A stretch of 64,000 bases of DNA from Haematococcus lacustris (taxonomy: Eukaryota; Chlorophyta; Chlorophyceae; Chlamydomonadales; Haematococcaceae): NCBI GenBank assembly GCA_030144725.1, contig JASKMD010000015.1, forward strand, positions 4,653,810 to 4,717,809, read 5' to 3'. A program made the translations under genes and the position numbers. This document shows, piece after piece, positions 19,588 to 35,656 of this stretch. The first letter of the stretch is position 1, and every line of letters begins with the position of its first letter. The notes below the pieces were generated by a model. It saw nothing but the letters and a program-made list of their open reading frames with translations, was not told where the DNA came from and ran no database searches.

Positions 19588-22287
19588 ACGTCGCCTTCCG
19601 GACCCTCCCACCACCCCCTTCCACCACCCCCTCCCACCCCCTCCCACCCCCTCTCACCACCCCCTCCCAGCCCCTCTGCTTTTCCACCTCCTCTCCTTGT
19701 CCTCCCCGGTGCGCTCGTCCCCACCGCGCACCTTACTTCCTCCTCCCTGCCCCTGCACCCTCCTACCCTGGTCTGCATTCCACCTGCCAGCCGTACACTG
19801 GTAAGGTGGACACTGCTGGCCGGCCCTCCCTGCAGGTTGTCAGATCCATGCCCTTACCCCTGCAGCATGTTAGACCTGCTGGCAGCATTCTGAAGCAGCC
19901 TTCTGTGGCTGGCTCCACGCCACCGGGACGACCTCGTAAGGTCGTGCGGTTCTCCCTGCCCCTACCTGCAGCTCTAGGTGGCAGCCCTCCTCGCCCTCCC
20001 CAGCCTGGCCGGACAGCCCGCCCAGCTGTGTTGCAGCGTGCCAATGCTGATGCACCTGCCTTCCTCCATGTCAACTCCTTTGCCGTGCTGGCTGTTCAGG
20101 ACCAGCCGCCGGCCGATTCTCTCGCTCCCCGGTCCTTACCTCCTCCCCCTGCCCCTCCGTGTCCCCCCCCTGCTCCTTGTCCTTCCCACACCTCCCCGCC
20201 CACTCCCACTCCCACCCCCACCCCTTCCCCCGCTGCTGCGCCCTCCCCCATCGTGCTCACTTCCCTGTCAGCCAGTGGCAGCAGCCCATCTTCAGAACTG
20301 ATCATCCTCCATGGCACCTTTGCTGGTCACCCAGCCAGGTCCATGGTGGACAGCGGCGCCACCGGCAACATCGTCAGCCAGCAGTACCTCATGCGCAATG
20401 GGCTGCACTTGGCTACCACCCTCTCCCCCCGTCGCCTCCTCCTCCCAGGCCCTAAACACACTACCCTACCCACCTACACCCTCCCACCGTGCTCCATCCG
20501 CATGGGTACCTACCGCGATCGCTTACAGCTCTCCATGGCAAACATCCCTAACCCTTCCTTTGACATCGTCCTCGGCAAGCCGTGGCTGGCAGCCAAGAAC
20601 CCGTGTGTGGACTGGATCAACAACGTCGTACGCCTGGATCACGCCGGCTCCACCCACACCCTGACCCCACCCCCACTCACCCCACTCCAAGCGGATCAGC
20701 TAAACCTGCTGTCGGCGCCACGCTTCCGCCGGGCAGCGCGGCATGATGAGGTCTTCATGGCCCTGCTCACCCAGCAGCCCAACCCCTCTACCTCACCCTC
20801 TTCCTCCGCCCCTGCCCCTGATCCACCCCCTCTCCACCCCAAGGCGGCAGCACTGGTGCAGCAATACCCCTCTGTCTTTCCCAAGGAGCTGCCTGCAGTC
20901 CAGGACATGCCCCGCCGCTCCGTGGACCACACCATCCATCTCACCGGTCCTGCCCCCTCCCCCCGTCCCATCTACCGCATGTCGCAGCCAGAGCTGGACC
21001 AGCTGAAGAAGCAGCTGGACGACCTCCTGGCCAAGGGTTTCATCCGGCCATCCACCTCCCCCTTTGCTGCCCCTGTGTTGTTTGTGCGCAAGAAGGACGG
21101 CAGCCTGCGCCTCTGTGTGGACTTCCGTGCCCTCAACCAGCAGACCCTCAAGAACCGTTACCCCCCTCCCCCGCATCGATGATCTGCTGGACCAGCTGTC
21201 AGGTGCCCAGGTCTTTTCCAAGATCGACCTCCGGTCTGGGTACCACCAGATCAGGGTGGCTGAGGACGACATCCCCAAGACCGCCTTCCGCACCCGGTAC
21301 GGGCACTATGAGTTCACTGTCCTCCCCTTTGGCCTCTGCAATGCCCCAGCCACCTTCCAGCAGCTCATGAACGATGTCTTCAAGCCCCACCTAGATGACT
21401 TCGTGCTTGTCTACCTAGATGACATCCTTGTCTTCTCCAAGTCAGCTGCTGACCACGAGCGCCACCTCCACCTTACCCTCTCCCTCTTGCGGCAACACCA
21501 ACTGTGCGCTAACCTGGCCAAGTGCGCATTCTGGCTGGACACCGTGGACTTCCTCGGCCACATCGTCTCCGCCGCCGGCATCCAGCCAGACCCCACCAAG
21601 GTCAAGGCTGTGCTGGACTGGCCTGCCCCACAGGACAAGCACCAGCTACGGTCGTTCCTCGGCACCGCCAACTACTACCGGCGTCTCCTACACCACCATG
21701 CCCACCGTGTTCTCCCTCTCACCGACCTGCTGCGTGATGAGCAGCCATGGCGTTGGGGCGAGGCTGAGCAGCGTGCCTTTGCCGACATCAAGGCAGCCAT
21801 GGCCAGCTCCCCCGTCGTGCGTCCCCCTGACTTCTCCCTCCCCTTCACTGTCAAGACTGATGCCTCCCTCTTTGCCATTGGTGCCGTGCTTACCCAACAG
21901 GACTCCTCCGGCGCCGAGTACGTGGTGGCCTACGAGAGCCGCAAGCTCAACCCGGCTCAGGTCAACTACCCAGCCCATGAGCGTGAGCTCCTGGCTGTGC
22001 TCCATGCCCTCACCACCTGGCGCCACTACCTACTGGGTCGTCCCTTCATTGTGGAGACTGACAACAGCGCCACCACCCATGTGCTGACCCAGTCCAACCT
22101 CACCGGGCGCCAGATGCGGTGGACCCAGCGCCTTGCGGAGTTCGACATCACCTTTGTGCACAAGGCTGGCAAGCACCACACCGTGCCAGACGCCCTCTCC
22201 CGTCGCCCTGACCACCAACTCACCGCCCTCTCCATCGTTGACCCTGACCCCTCCTTCTTCTCCACCTTTGACCGCCATGCGCCATGA
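19485..22287 (+). pseudogene. Pol of the gypsy element: protease, RT and RNase H; frameshifted, no integrase
   Basis: The first frame (19485-21182) has a Pro-rich leader, then an aspartic protease with the VDSGATG motif (near 20345), then the start of reverse transcriptase. An extra C in the six-C run at 21161-21166 shifts the frame. RT resumes in the frame 21064-22287, with the YLDDILVFS catalytic motif near 21410 and then RNase H ([12 protein letters not shown] near 21857; ETDNS near 22053). The frame ends at a TGA that overlaps the fusion with the LTR remnant. No HHCC or DDE integrase region follows. The single extra base could be decay or a sequencing error; the integrase loss is real deletion. 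Confidence 0.88.
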
Positions 22288-22314
22288 GCCTGGTCTCAGC
22301 TCCGTTACATATTT

Positions 22315-23019
22315 GAGCTTCTGCTTACATACGAGCATGTGCGTCATGCCAACATATATTACCCCACCCTTGAAAGGGGATGGAGACAGGGAATCAGGTA
22401 CTGCCCCAGAGAACAGATCCGGGTTGCGAGCTATGGAACCCCTAGTTGTAGGGAAGGTATGTGCTGTCCTAAGCTGTCCACTGTTAGCTACATCGCATCA
22501 CATCTTGCCAAACAAACCTTGTCCAGCATGCTTGGGCCAAGCAGACCTCCTGAACCTGACACCTCCATGACGTGCTGCTGAAATCCCTGCCATTGGTCAT
22601 GCTACCCGTGGACCTCGACCATTCCCCATTGGGCTGCCCGCCTGTCAGACAGGTTGCAAGGTATTAGCTTGACACATGTGACGACTGGCGCGCTGGCCTG
22701 CCTCAAGGCGCAAGCATGACGTCCTGGTACGCAACCAGAAACTCGGCGATCATGCCCCTGTCAGGTGTGACGTTTGACATGCCGTACCTGTGACGCAGCA
22801 GCCAACAACACAAGGGGGCAGCCAGCAGCTTTGTGCAACCACAGCACTGCTGCCATTCACATCTACAGTTCAGCAGTGAGCACCTGACCAGGGCTTAGCA
22901 GAGGGCGTACGGAGCAAAACTCGCAGCAGCGGAAGAGACATGTACAAAAAGCTCAGGCCAGTGTCAAAGGTGTTGCCCAGAGCAGAATGAAGCATTTTGG
23001 GCCGGGGTTGAATTTTGGC
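22315..23019. other. Flank between the gypsy element and the lyase gene
   Basis: Likely includes the 3' UTR of the lyase gene on the - strand, at its right-hand end. No further gene or repeat recognised. Confidence 0.4.
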
Positions 23020-26000
23020 TCAAGCACACAACAGGGCGGGGCAGGGCGGGGCAGGGTGGGGAGCTGCCACTGACATTGGAGCACTGCCGCCTGACACTGC
23101 CTCAGGGTTAGCCACCAGGGTTTTGACCCCCTCCTTCAGGTCCTCCAGCAGCTGTGCCACCACGTCTGTCTTGCCATTCACGTGCGCCGCAGTGAAGCAG
23201 AAATGAAGGGCTGCAGCAACGGGTGAGGGCAGGCAGCAGGTGGGTGGGAGTTCCACGTCAGACAATCAGAGCTGCATGGTCCACCTGGCGCTGCCCTAAC
23301 GCAGGCTGTGGTGCACTTGTCGCTTCACAGCATGCAAGCTGAGTGTTGGAAGGAAGCCTTGGGGTGGTTTGACAGTGTGCAGGCACAGGGCACAGACAGC
23401 ACTCTCAGCTGAAACACACAGACCAGCAAGTGCACCCAGCCACTGGCATAGCTTGCATGCTTGCCACAAGCGCTTGCAGCTGTGGGTTGTTTGTGGGTTG
23501 CACGAATCTGTGTATGTGTGTGTAAAGAGGGGTATGGGAGGGGAGGGGAGGTAGGGGAGGCACGAGGGAGACGAGTGGAGCAGCCCACAGCCATGACATT
23601 GAGGGGTCCTCACCTGCAGGCTGCTGCAGCGCATTGAGGCTCCAGTGCTTTGCGGTCATCAGGTCCTTCAGCTGCACAGGAGGGGCAAGCTGGAGGTGCT
23701 GGCTGGGGCAGGCCAGCTGCTGCCAGGGCCTTCCATGCAATCAGCACCAGCACTAGCTCACCCTTGGTGTCACACTGCCTGTCCTTACATACTCTGAAAG
23801 CAGGATTGGCCCGCTGCCTATTTCCATTGTAACCTGGCTGAAGAGTGACGGGCCAGTGAGGTGTTCATGAGTGGGCTGCAACGGGCTGCTCACGGCTGCT
23901 ACAGGCACAGCGCAGCCGCAGGAGCTGCACAGCCGTCCCAGCTTCTGTGAGGTGTCCATGTGACCAGTGTGGCCACCCCCTGGTGAGCAGCACCTTGACA
24001 GAGCCATGCCTGGCCACACCAGCCTCATGGGCCATGGGTCAGGTGCAGGGCAGGAGGCGCTGCTTGCTGTAAGTGACACCATTTGCTTGTGGGTGAGTCC
24101 ATTGCAGGCTGGCAGAGCTAGCAGCCCTGGGCGGCGGCACTGATGGTAGCTGGTAGCAGTCTGGGCAGCTGGGAACAGAGTTGGCCCCAGCGCAAGGTAC
24201 TGGGTGGTCTATAGGGCGCATGTACCCAGAGCCATAGTGCCACCAGGTGCAACCACACCGTAGTCAGGAGGGGCCATGAGGTAACCTGGTAGCTGAGACA
24301 GTATGGGTCCCTGGCCAGCCTGGCAGCAGCAGTGGGTGTGAGCGGCTACCTTGTACACATTCACGCTTGACTTGCGGGCCGCTGCAAACGCCACCAGGCA
24401 CATGTCCGGGTGCCCCAACACCTGCAGCTCAGGTATTTGCTGGACACCCTCCCTGAACCTGCACCCAGTACACAGCGCCACGCAAGCCCGCCATGAGGTG
24501 ATGTTGATGCACAGGCAGGAGGTCACTCAGGAGGATTCAGACTGAATTGAGTTCACAATCACAATGTTCACATGCTGTGCTCAGTGTAGTCCCGTGACGG
24601 CCTGGTGGGGTGACCACACCCTCTGCCCTGGTGTTCGTGTGGCAAGGAGTCATGCCAATGCCTGTGGTGCAGGGTGTCTTGCAATGCTGGCTGAGCCCTG
24701 TGATAATAACAGTGGACAAGGCATGAAGAGGCAAACAGCGGACAAGGCACGGCTGGATGCAGCGCACACACTGACAGCCCTCACAGCATTGTCAGCAGCC
24801 AGGCCATGGCTTGCCTGGTGGCTGCCTCCATGAGCCTGCGGGTGGTGGCCAGGTAGCCCTCCTCGCCCATGGCCATCATGGCGGCCCAGGCTGTTGCTAT
24901 CAAGGCTCCAGGCCGGCTGCCTGAGACTCAGGCCGCAGGTCAGCAGACTGGTCAGAGGTCAACCCTGGCATGCCCGGGCACCTTCACACCAGTGCTGGGC
25001 GATTCGCCAAAGACGTATTACTCAGTGTAATAAAAAGCATCAAAACCAGAGTTTATTATTACTTTTAATAAATAATAAACGATCAATTAATTGTATATCT
25101 AATATAAACCAAAAGAAATCGCAAAAATCGCCAATGAATTCTATACAAATACAGCATACTCCCTTGTAGGATCTGGATGCAATGTATCCCACATAGCCCC
25201 ACACCCCAGCCCTTGTGGGTCAGCATGCAACAGGCTAGGCTGTAGCCCCACACTCTAGCCCTGGTGGGTCAGCATGCAACAGGCTGGGCTGTAGCTCAAG
25301 ACCCTAGCCCTAGTGGGTCAGCATGCAACAGGCTGGGCTGTAGCCCCACACCCTAGCCCTAGTGGGTCAGCATGCAACAGGGTTGGGCTGTAGCCCTAGA
25401 CCCTGTGCCCTAGGTAACGGCCCCTGGCAGATGCCCCAGCCATCCAGTAATCAATGGCCTCTTTGTAGGGGGACGTCTTGAGGGTGAAGGTCTTGTCAAG
25501 GTACACACGCAAAGTGCTGGACAGGTTAATTTGCGTTGTTGACATGCTGCGTTTACTGACATGCTGCAGTTACTGACCTCAACGCCTTCGTCAACGGCAC
25601 TTGTCATTACAGAGCGTTGGGACGCTATGTGGTTGTTCTGCGATGAACGTTCTGGACAGGATAAGTAAAGTGCTGGACAGGATAAGTAATAAGCGGAGTA
25701 CCAGACGGGCGGTGGAGCTATTACCGATGTAATAAAGTTCACTCATTTTGAGGACGGTTTTTTTGACTTATTACCGTTTTTTGCGTTGGATTATTACCGA
25801 CTTATTACATTATTACCCAAACGCCCAGCACTGCTTCACACGCCCTGCTCCACTAGAGCTGTAGGCGGTGCTGAACACGAGACGGTACGTGAAATGGTGC
25901 ATTGCGCCAAAAGGTGGCCAGTTCAGGTCATAGAGATGGCCATGACGTGCCCTAGTACTGCCACAGCAGCCTTGCTCAAACAGCACTGTGGGTCATGCTG

Positions 26001-29000
26001 GTGGTGCTGGGAGGGTGATCAGTCTTGCTGAAGGAGTGGCAGAGGATGTGGTGAGGGAGGCGAGACAGTTCAGTACATTGGGAGGTGGCTGGCTCAGGGT
26101 GAAGGAGTGCATGAGGGCGAGACAAGGGGTTAGGGCTAAGGTGGAGGTTGGGGTGAGGTACAAGCTGTGGAGGGGGTGCACCTCATGGGTAAGAGGTGCA
26201 GGGGGCAGGAGGTGAGGGCATTGCGGGTGTTGGGTGCTGCTGCCTGGCTGCAGGCTCAGTCAGCTGAGGAGCAGCGCTGCTTACCTGCCATGGTGGGAGA
26301 TATGTACAGGCCCCCGCTCCAATCAGTGATGGAGGTGAACTGCACGCAACAGCAGCACGGGCCGCAGAGTCAGCAGCTGCAGCAGGGGCAGCAGGGGAGC
26401 AGCATCTGGAGGGTCAGCAGCTGCAGCAGGGTCGGTAGCAACTGGAGGGGCAGCAGGGGTAGCAGGTGCAGAAGCGCTAGCAGGGCCAGCAGCAGGAGGA
26501 TCCCATGCCCTGCATCCACCTGGCGCAAACCCTGCCATCCAGCAGGATCCCTTGTGACCCATCCAGCTGTAGACCAGCTGTAGTGAGGGCCTGGGGTACC
26601 CCAATGTGGGTCCAGGGCAGCTCTGACAGCCAGGCCATGGCCCTGCTCCTCCCAGCGGCCTGCCCTGTCCCCCATGATCCCTTCAGCACTCCACACCCAT
26701 GCAATAGTTTCCCCTCTCTCTGCCTGCCACCCCTTCCTCCCCTCCCCCATGACACTGGACCTGCCTCCCTGCGCCCTGCTTGCTGGTGCAGGCAAGCAGC
26801 ACGGCGGCGCACGACTGCCTGGCCTGGGTCAGGATGGTGACAACGGGCCTATGAGCCAGGCATTCAACCAGGCACCACAGTGCAGGTGCCTCACATCAGC
26901 AGGACCTGGCTCTTACTTGATGTGCACGCAGCTCAGGGGAGGCGTACAGGACCACGCTGCTGCCCTTGTGCGCCAGCCCAAACTTGTGGGTGTCCACGGA
27001 CATGGAGGTGACGCCTGGGACTGAGAAATCAAAGCCCGGGATGGGGTATCCCAGCTTGCGCGCAAAGGGCAGCACGAAGCCACCCAGACACGCATCAACG
27101 TGCAGGCAGACCCCTGCACGCCGACAGACCTGCAAGCAGGCAGGCGCACAGCCATGGCAAGGACTGCGATTATCATGCAATGATACTGCAGGTCCTGGGA
27201 ACATGATGATGCAAGCAGAGAAGCAGACAAGCAAAGGATCTTGAAGCAGGTAGTAATGCAAGCGGGCAAGGAAAAGAAAAACACGAGGAAAAACCAAAGA
27301 CGAACTGAGGCCTGAAACGCCACTCCCTTGCCAATGCCACATGCAGGCACATAGAGAAAGTGGCTGTGAGGGTCGGTGCCCGGACATCATGGAGCAAACA
27401 CGATAGCCAGAAGGTCAACACCAAGAAAAGGTCTGGGGGTCTGTGCCCTGTACCTGAGCTGGCGCTGCGCCTTGCCTCACAGCACCTGGCTCTGTGATCA
27501 CCCAGCTGCTTACCTGAGCTATGTCCTCCACTGCGTCCACCACACCATGAGGGAAGCAGGGCGCCGAGGCCACCACCACCGCTGTGTTGCGCGTCAGTGC
27601 CCGCCGTACAGTAGACCCTGCACAGGGGCACGCACCAGGAGTGCAGCGCCTGGCTTGCTGCTTCCAATCTCAGATGATGGTAATGATGATGATAGTGTCG
27701 TTACAAGAAGCTATCAGCCATTAAGCTGCATGTCCGCGCACCGAAGCAGGTGGAAACATTACAGGCACAGAATGCGATGCTTAGTTGCACAAAGGGTAGT
27801 GGGGAGGAAAAACATGTGCCATGCAAGCAAAGGGGCACACAGGCATGTCACTTCCCTCTGTGCTTAGGTCTGCCCGCCAGCCCCTGCCGGCGGCGCCTGA
27901 CGCCACCCACCACTCAGCCGCAGGTCTTTGCCCGGCTGCACCACCACTAGCTTCATGGCGAAGTACTCCGCGGCTTTGAAGTACGCGGCGTGGGCTGAGC
28001 GGGCGATGATGATCTCCGGCTGGCGCACACCTCGCTTGGCGGCGGCCCAGTCACGCGACGCTTTCATGGCTAGCAGAATCGACTCCGTGCCGCCTGAAGC
28101 AGTGCCGGTGCCAGGGTCACACATTCAGGTCACACATTCACACGTCAATAAACATGAGCCAGCCGAACGCAGCTGGTGGCCCAGCTCTAGCACAGCTTTG
28201 AGACTCGCGGCTGCTCAGCAGCAGCAAAGACTGCGACGAGGACATGTGTGGGGCTCCGGGTGGCTGCGTGTATTGCTGCTGCTGCCGCTGCTGCTGCTGC
28301 TGCCGCTGCTGCTGCTGCCGCTGCTGCTGCTGCCGCTGCTGCAGCCTGACTTGCGAGAGGCTGCTTGACTTGAACATCAGGTGGTGCAAGGGAGCTGCCC
28401 CCTTGAAACCCATTCACTTCTGTACCCCTACATGCGATCACCCATGCAGCTACCTACCAGCTACCTGCCAGCAAGGGGTGAGCACCATGTTGGCACCCTG
28501 TGTGCTTCAGAGGTGCGGGAGGGCGGTGTGCAAGGGCCCACACCAAACACTGAGGAGAGCCAGGCAGGGCTATGGGACCAGAGGTGTTGTTGTGTTGTAT
28601 TCAGGTGTGTGCATGCAGGTCAGGGAAGTGCAGAGTGGTCTGCTGGGCGGCCGGGAGCATGGTGACGTGCTGCTGTGCACGGACCTGAAGTCATGGAGCC
28701 ACACACAGTGCTGGGTCCACCCCCTAGCATGCTCGCCGTCATGGCCACCACCTCGGCCTCCATCTGCCGGATGGAAGGCCAAGCGTCGGCATGCAGTGGG
28801 TTGGTGGTGCTGAACATGGTGAACACGTCTGTCAGCATCTGGCGGTGCCTGCGGCGTAACAGCAGCAGCAGCAGCAGCAGCAGCAGGAGCAGGAGCAGCA
28901 GCAGCAGGGGGGAGGTGGCGCAGGGCCACAGGCACAGGGAGTGATGGCGGGGTGAAGGGAGTCTGGAGCAGATCTGGGATGTAGGGGCCGTGGATTGGGA

Positions 29001-30168
29001 GGTGGTCGGGCCACTGCTGTACCAGCAGAGCTGTGTGGTGCAGCAGAGGGCATGCGGAGCCATTACTGTAGGCTGCCGCACAGACACATCTGGCTGCCTG
29101 GCTGGCTGGTTGGCAGTCCCAGCTGCAAGCCATCGGCTGCTCCTCACCATCGAAATGATGCCATGACCCGCTGCACTGTTGCCGAGACTGCTGCCGTGCT
29201 GTTTCGATTACACAGCTGCTGGCTTGCTACCATAGCTATACACTGCCGGGTGTGACCTGGCTGCCACACGTGCCATCTTCACTCACACAGAGGACCCAAT
29301 GTACACCGAGCCTGACATATGGGAGCAGCCGTCCTCCACCTGCGCCCAGCCAGTGGTCACGCTTGCAAGTGCCCGCCTAGTAGCTAACAGAGTGCTAAAC
29401 TGTGTGTCACAATGTTCAGCAGCTTGATCAGCAATAGCTTGCATGTGGGCAGACATAGTCTGCCTATGGGGCCCAGAGGTGGGGGCATTGAGGATGCCAG
29501 CTTGCAGAGTTTGTGTTGTAGCTGTGAAGTGCTACAAGCACAGCCTGACCTGGACGTCGCCTGCGGCCCTGGCTGTCGCCAACTGCAGGACAGCCTCAGC
29601 TGACATGCCTGCTTGGGGCAGCTGGAGCAAGGGTGTCCCAATCGTCTTGCGTGATTCATACAATGAGGCACGCTGTGTAGGCATGACAACGCAATGGGAG
29701 TATCAATGCAGGTCAGAGACGCACTCTGGCGCATGGTGTGAGGGGCTAGGGTGCACCAGATTATGCGCTGACCATTTTCTTTTTCTCTTTCTCAATCATG
29801 CTCTTTATGCCAGGCAGGGACCTGCACAGGGAGGCCATGCAAGAGGTCTACACAATTGGAGCCTATGCTTGGGATGACGTGACTGTTCGCAGCGTGGACC
29901 TGAAGACGCGGAAGCCTGCACGCAATACTCCAGCGCTCCCAGCTTGCACAGCAAGGCCCCGTAACCACAGCAAGACCACGCCGAACAAAAAGCCGACGAT
30001 CACAAGCTCCCATGGTGCATATGCTTCAGCTCTAAAACTACGAAAGTAAGGCTCGCAGTGCCTTGTAATCACGGAGGTGACGTGTGCCACCGGTTGATGT
30101 AAACCTGGGGGGCATATCGCACGCAAGGTGTTTTGCACGTTCGCAACAGTCTCTGCTATCACGCCCAT
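23020..30168 (-). CDS. DPL1: Sphingosine-1-phosphate lyase
   Basis: PLP-dependent cleavage of phosphorylated long-chain bases to a fatty aldehyde and phosphoethanolamine, normally in the ER membrane. Thirteen exons in phase give 541 residues: 30168-29900, 29821-29773, 29621-29550, 29339-29287, 28848-28685, 28093-27911, 27617-27514, 27129-26917, 26339-26285, 24920-24815, 24458-24350, 23671-23614, 23210-23020. Residues about 47-70 are one transmembrane helix. Then come [54 protein letters not shown] and [12 protein letters not shown], whose lysine (about K347) is the PLP-binding residue, followed by [10 protein letters not shown]. All are hallmark segments of this family and the length is typical. 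Intron 10 has a GC donor. Intron 9 contains a hAT-type transposon. The C-terminus has an unusual Pro/Ala-rich tail. Confidence 0.93.
24990..25833 (-). mobile_element. Non-autonomous hAT-type DNA transposon in a lyase intron
   Basis: Terminal inverted repeats CAGTGCTGGGCG / CGCCCAGCACTG, flanked by the perfect 8-bp duplication CTTCACAC (24982-24989 and 25834-25841). An 8-bp duplication and ends starting CAG fit the hAT superfamily. At 844 bp with no transposase frame it must be mobilised in trans. It is clearly AT-richer than the gene around it, with many TTATTA motifs near both ends. It lies wholly in intron 9, so it should be spliced out. The strand is arbitrary. Confidence 0.93.
25200..25412 (+). 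repeat. Minisatellite of about 49 bp, four units, inside the hAT element
   Basis: The unit carries GTGGGTCAGCATGCAACAGG and CTGTAGCCCCACAC. Four copies lie in tandem with a few substitutions, and the last unit is more diverged. Confidence 0.85.
28256..28345 (+). repeat. CTG/CCG trinucleotide run in a lyase intron
   Basis: About 30 triplets, mostly CTG with regular CCG interruptions. A related CAG-rich run at 28861-28908 lies immediately upstream of the acceptor of exon 5 on the - strand. There CTG triplets take the place of the usual pyrimidine tract. Confidence 0.85.
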
Positions 30169-31116
30169 CTTTTGCTAAACGACCGTCGCAGCTGGACCAA
30201 TGGTTCAGCGCTACAAAATATCAGAAATGTCACGTGTGCTGTTCATGACCCGTTCTTGTCACACAAAACGACGTCGATGAGCAGCATATCTATCTACATA
30301 TCAGCATATCAGCATATCCTTGCAATTAGCACGACGCAGCGCACACGCTGGCCCTTGCTGTAGATGCACACATGTCCAGGCTGCTGTGGTGTAACGGTAT
30401 GTAGCTCGTTGACTCGTCTTTGTCTCCCTCTGTGCTGTTGTTCCCAGACCAAGGGCACAGATCAACATAGTAATCATCGGTCTTTATTGTGGCTGACTTT
30501 CCATGGCTCCTTGCACATGTACACGAAGAGCATCAGCACCCATGACATCAACTCTAGCACCCATGTCCATGCCTCTCAGCCTCTGCACCTACATGGGAGG
30601 CGGCTTTAGCGGAGGCAGATGGCAGCCTCCTCAGCAACAAGGTATGGTACTTAAACGAGGCAAGCGACATCTGCCTGCTGTTTGCTTTTGATATGCGGCT
30701 AGCACCAAACCCGTGGCATGTACCCCAGCACTTCACCACCAGAACGCAAAGCACCATACGTGTTGTGGGCATGGCCTAGCATAGCCGCCTGCTGCTTGGC
30801 ACGTGCCATAGACCAGTCCTGGTTGCCCTGTGTTGTATTGAGGTGTACTCCTGATGTATGGCTCCCATTGTAAGGCTTCCGGTGGGGCTCACGATGTGGA
30901 AATCTGTGCTCCCAATGTGGGGCTGGCCAGTCACGGCTGGCTGGGCAAGAGCCGAGACTGAAAGGGCCTGTCCAGCAGGTACCTGGGTGCAGCAGCCCCA
31001 CAACAGTCAGCGCAACAGTCAGCACAACGGCCAACCCGACATTTAACGCAACAGTCAGCGCAACAGCCTTTGGCACATTCACCAGCAGGCCATGTTGGCC
31101 AGGCGCCACTGTACTC
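30169..31116. other. Intergenic region between MON1 and the lyase gene (both -)
   Basis: It should hold the MON1 3' UTR and the lyase promoter. Several ATATCAGCAT-type repeats lie at 30270-30320, and AACAGTCAGC repeats at 31000-31070. I recognise no gene or core promoter element. Confidence 0.4.

Positions 31117-35656
<4,540 letters not shown>

Larger units (their letters stand above)
18120..22309 (+). mobile_element. Ty3/gypsy LTR retrotransposon, 3'-deleted
   Basis: Flanked by the 5-bp duplication TATTT (18115-18119 and 22310-22314). The 5' LTR starts TGTAATGG and the right end finishes CCGTTACA, a near-perfect inverted pair. Gag, protease, reverse transcriptase and RNase H are present. 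Integrase is absent. Only about 21 bp of the 3' LTR remain (22289-22309, matching the end of the 5' LTR). The target duplication shows that both termini are the original insertion ends, so the loss is internal. Confidence 0.9.

Noticed and set aside
18658..22287. Possibility that the gypsy element is intact and autonomous.
   Set aside because: No integrase domain follows RNase H, the 3' LTR is reduced to about 21 bp, and pol has a frame break.
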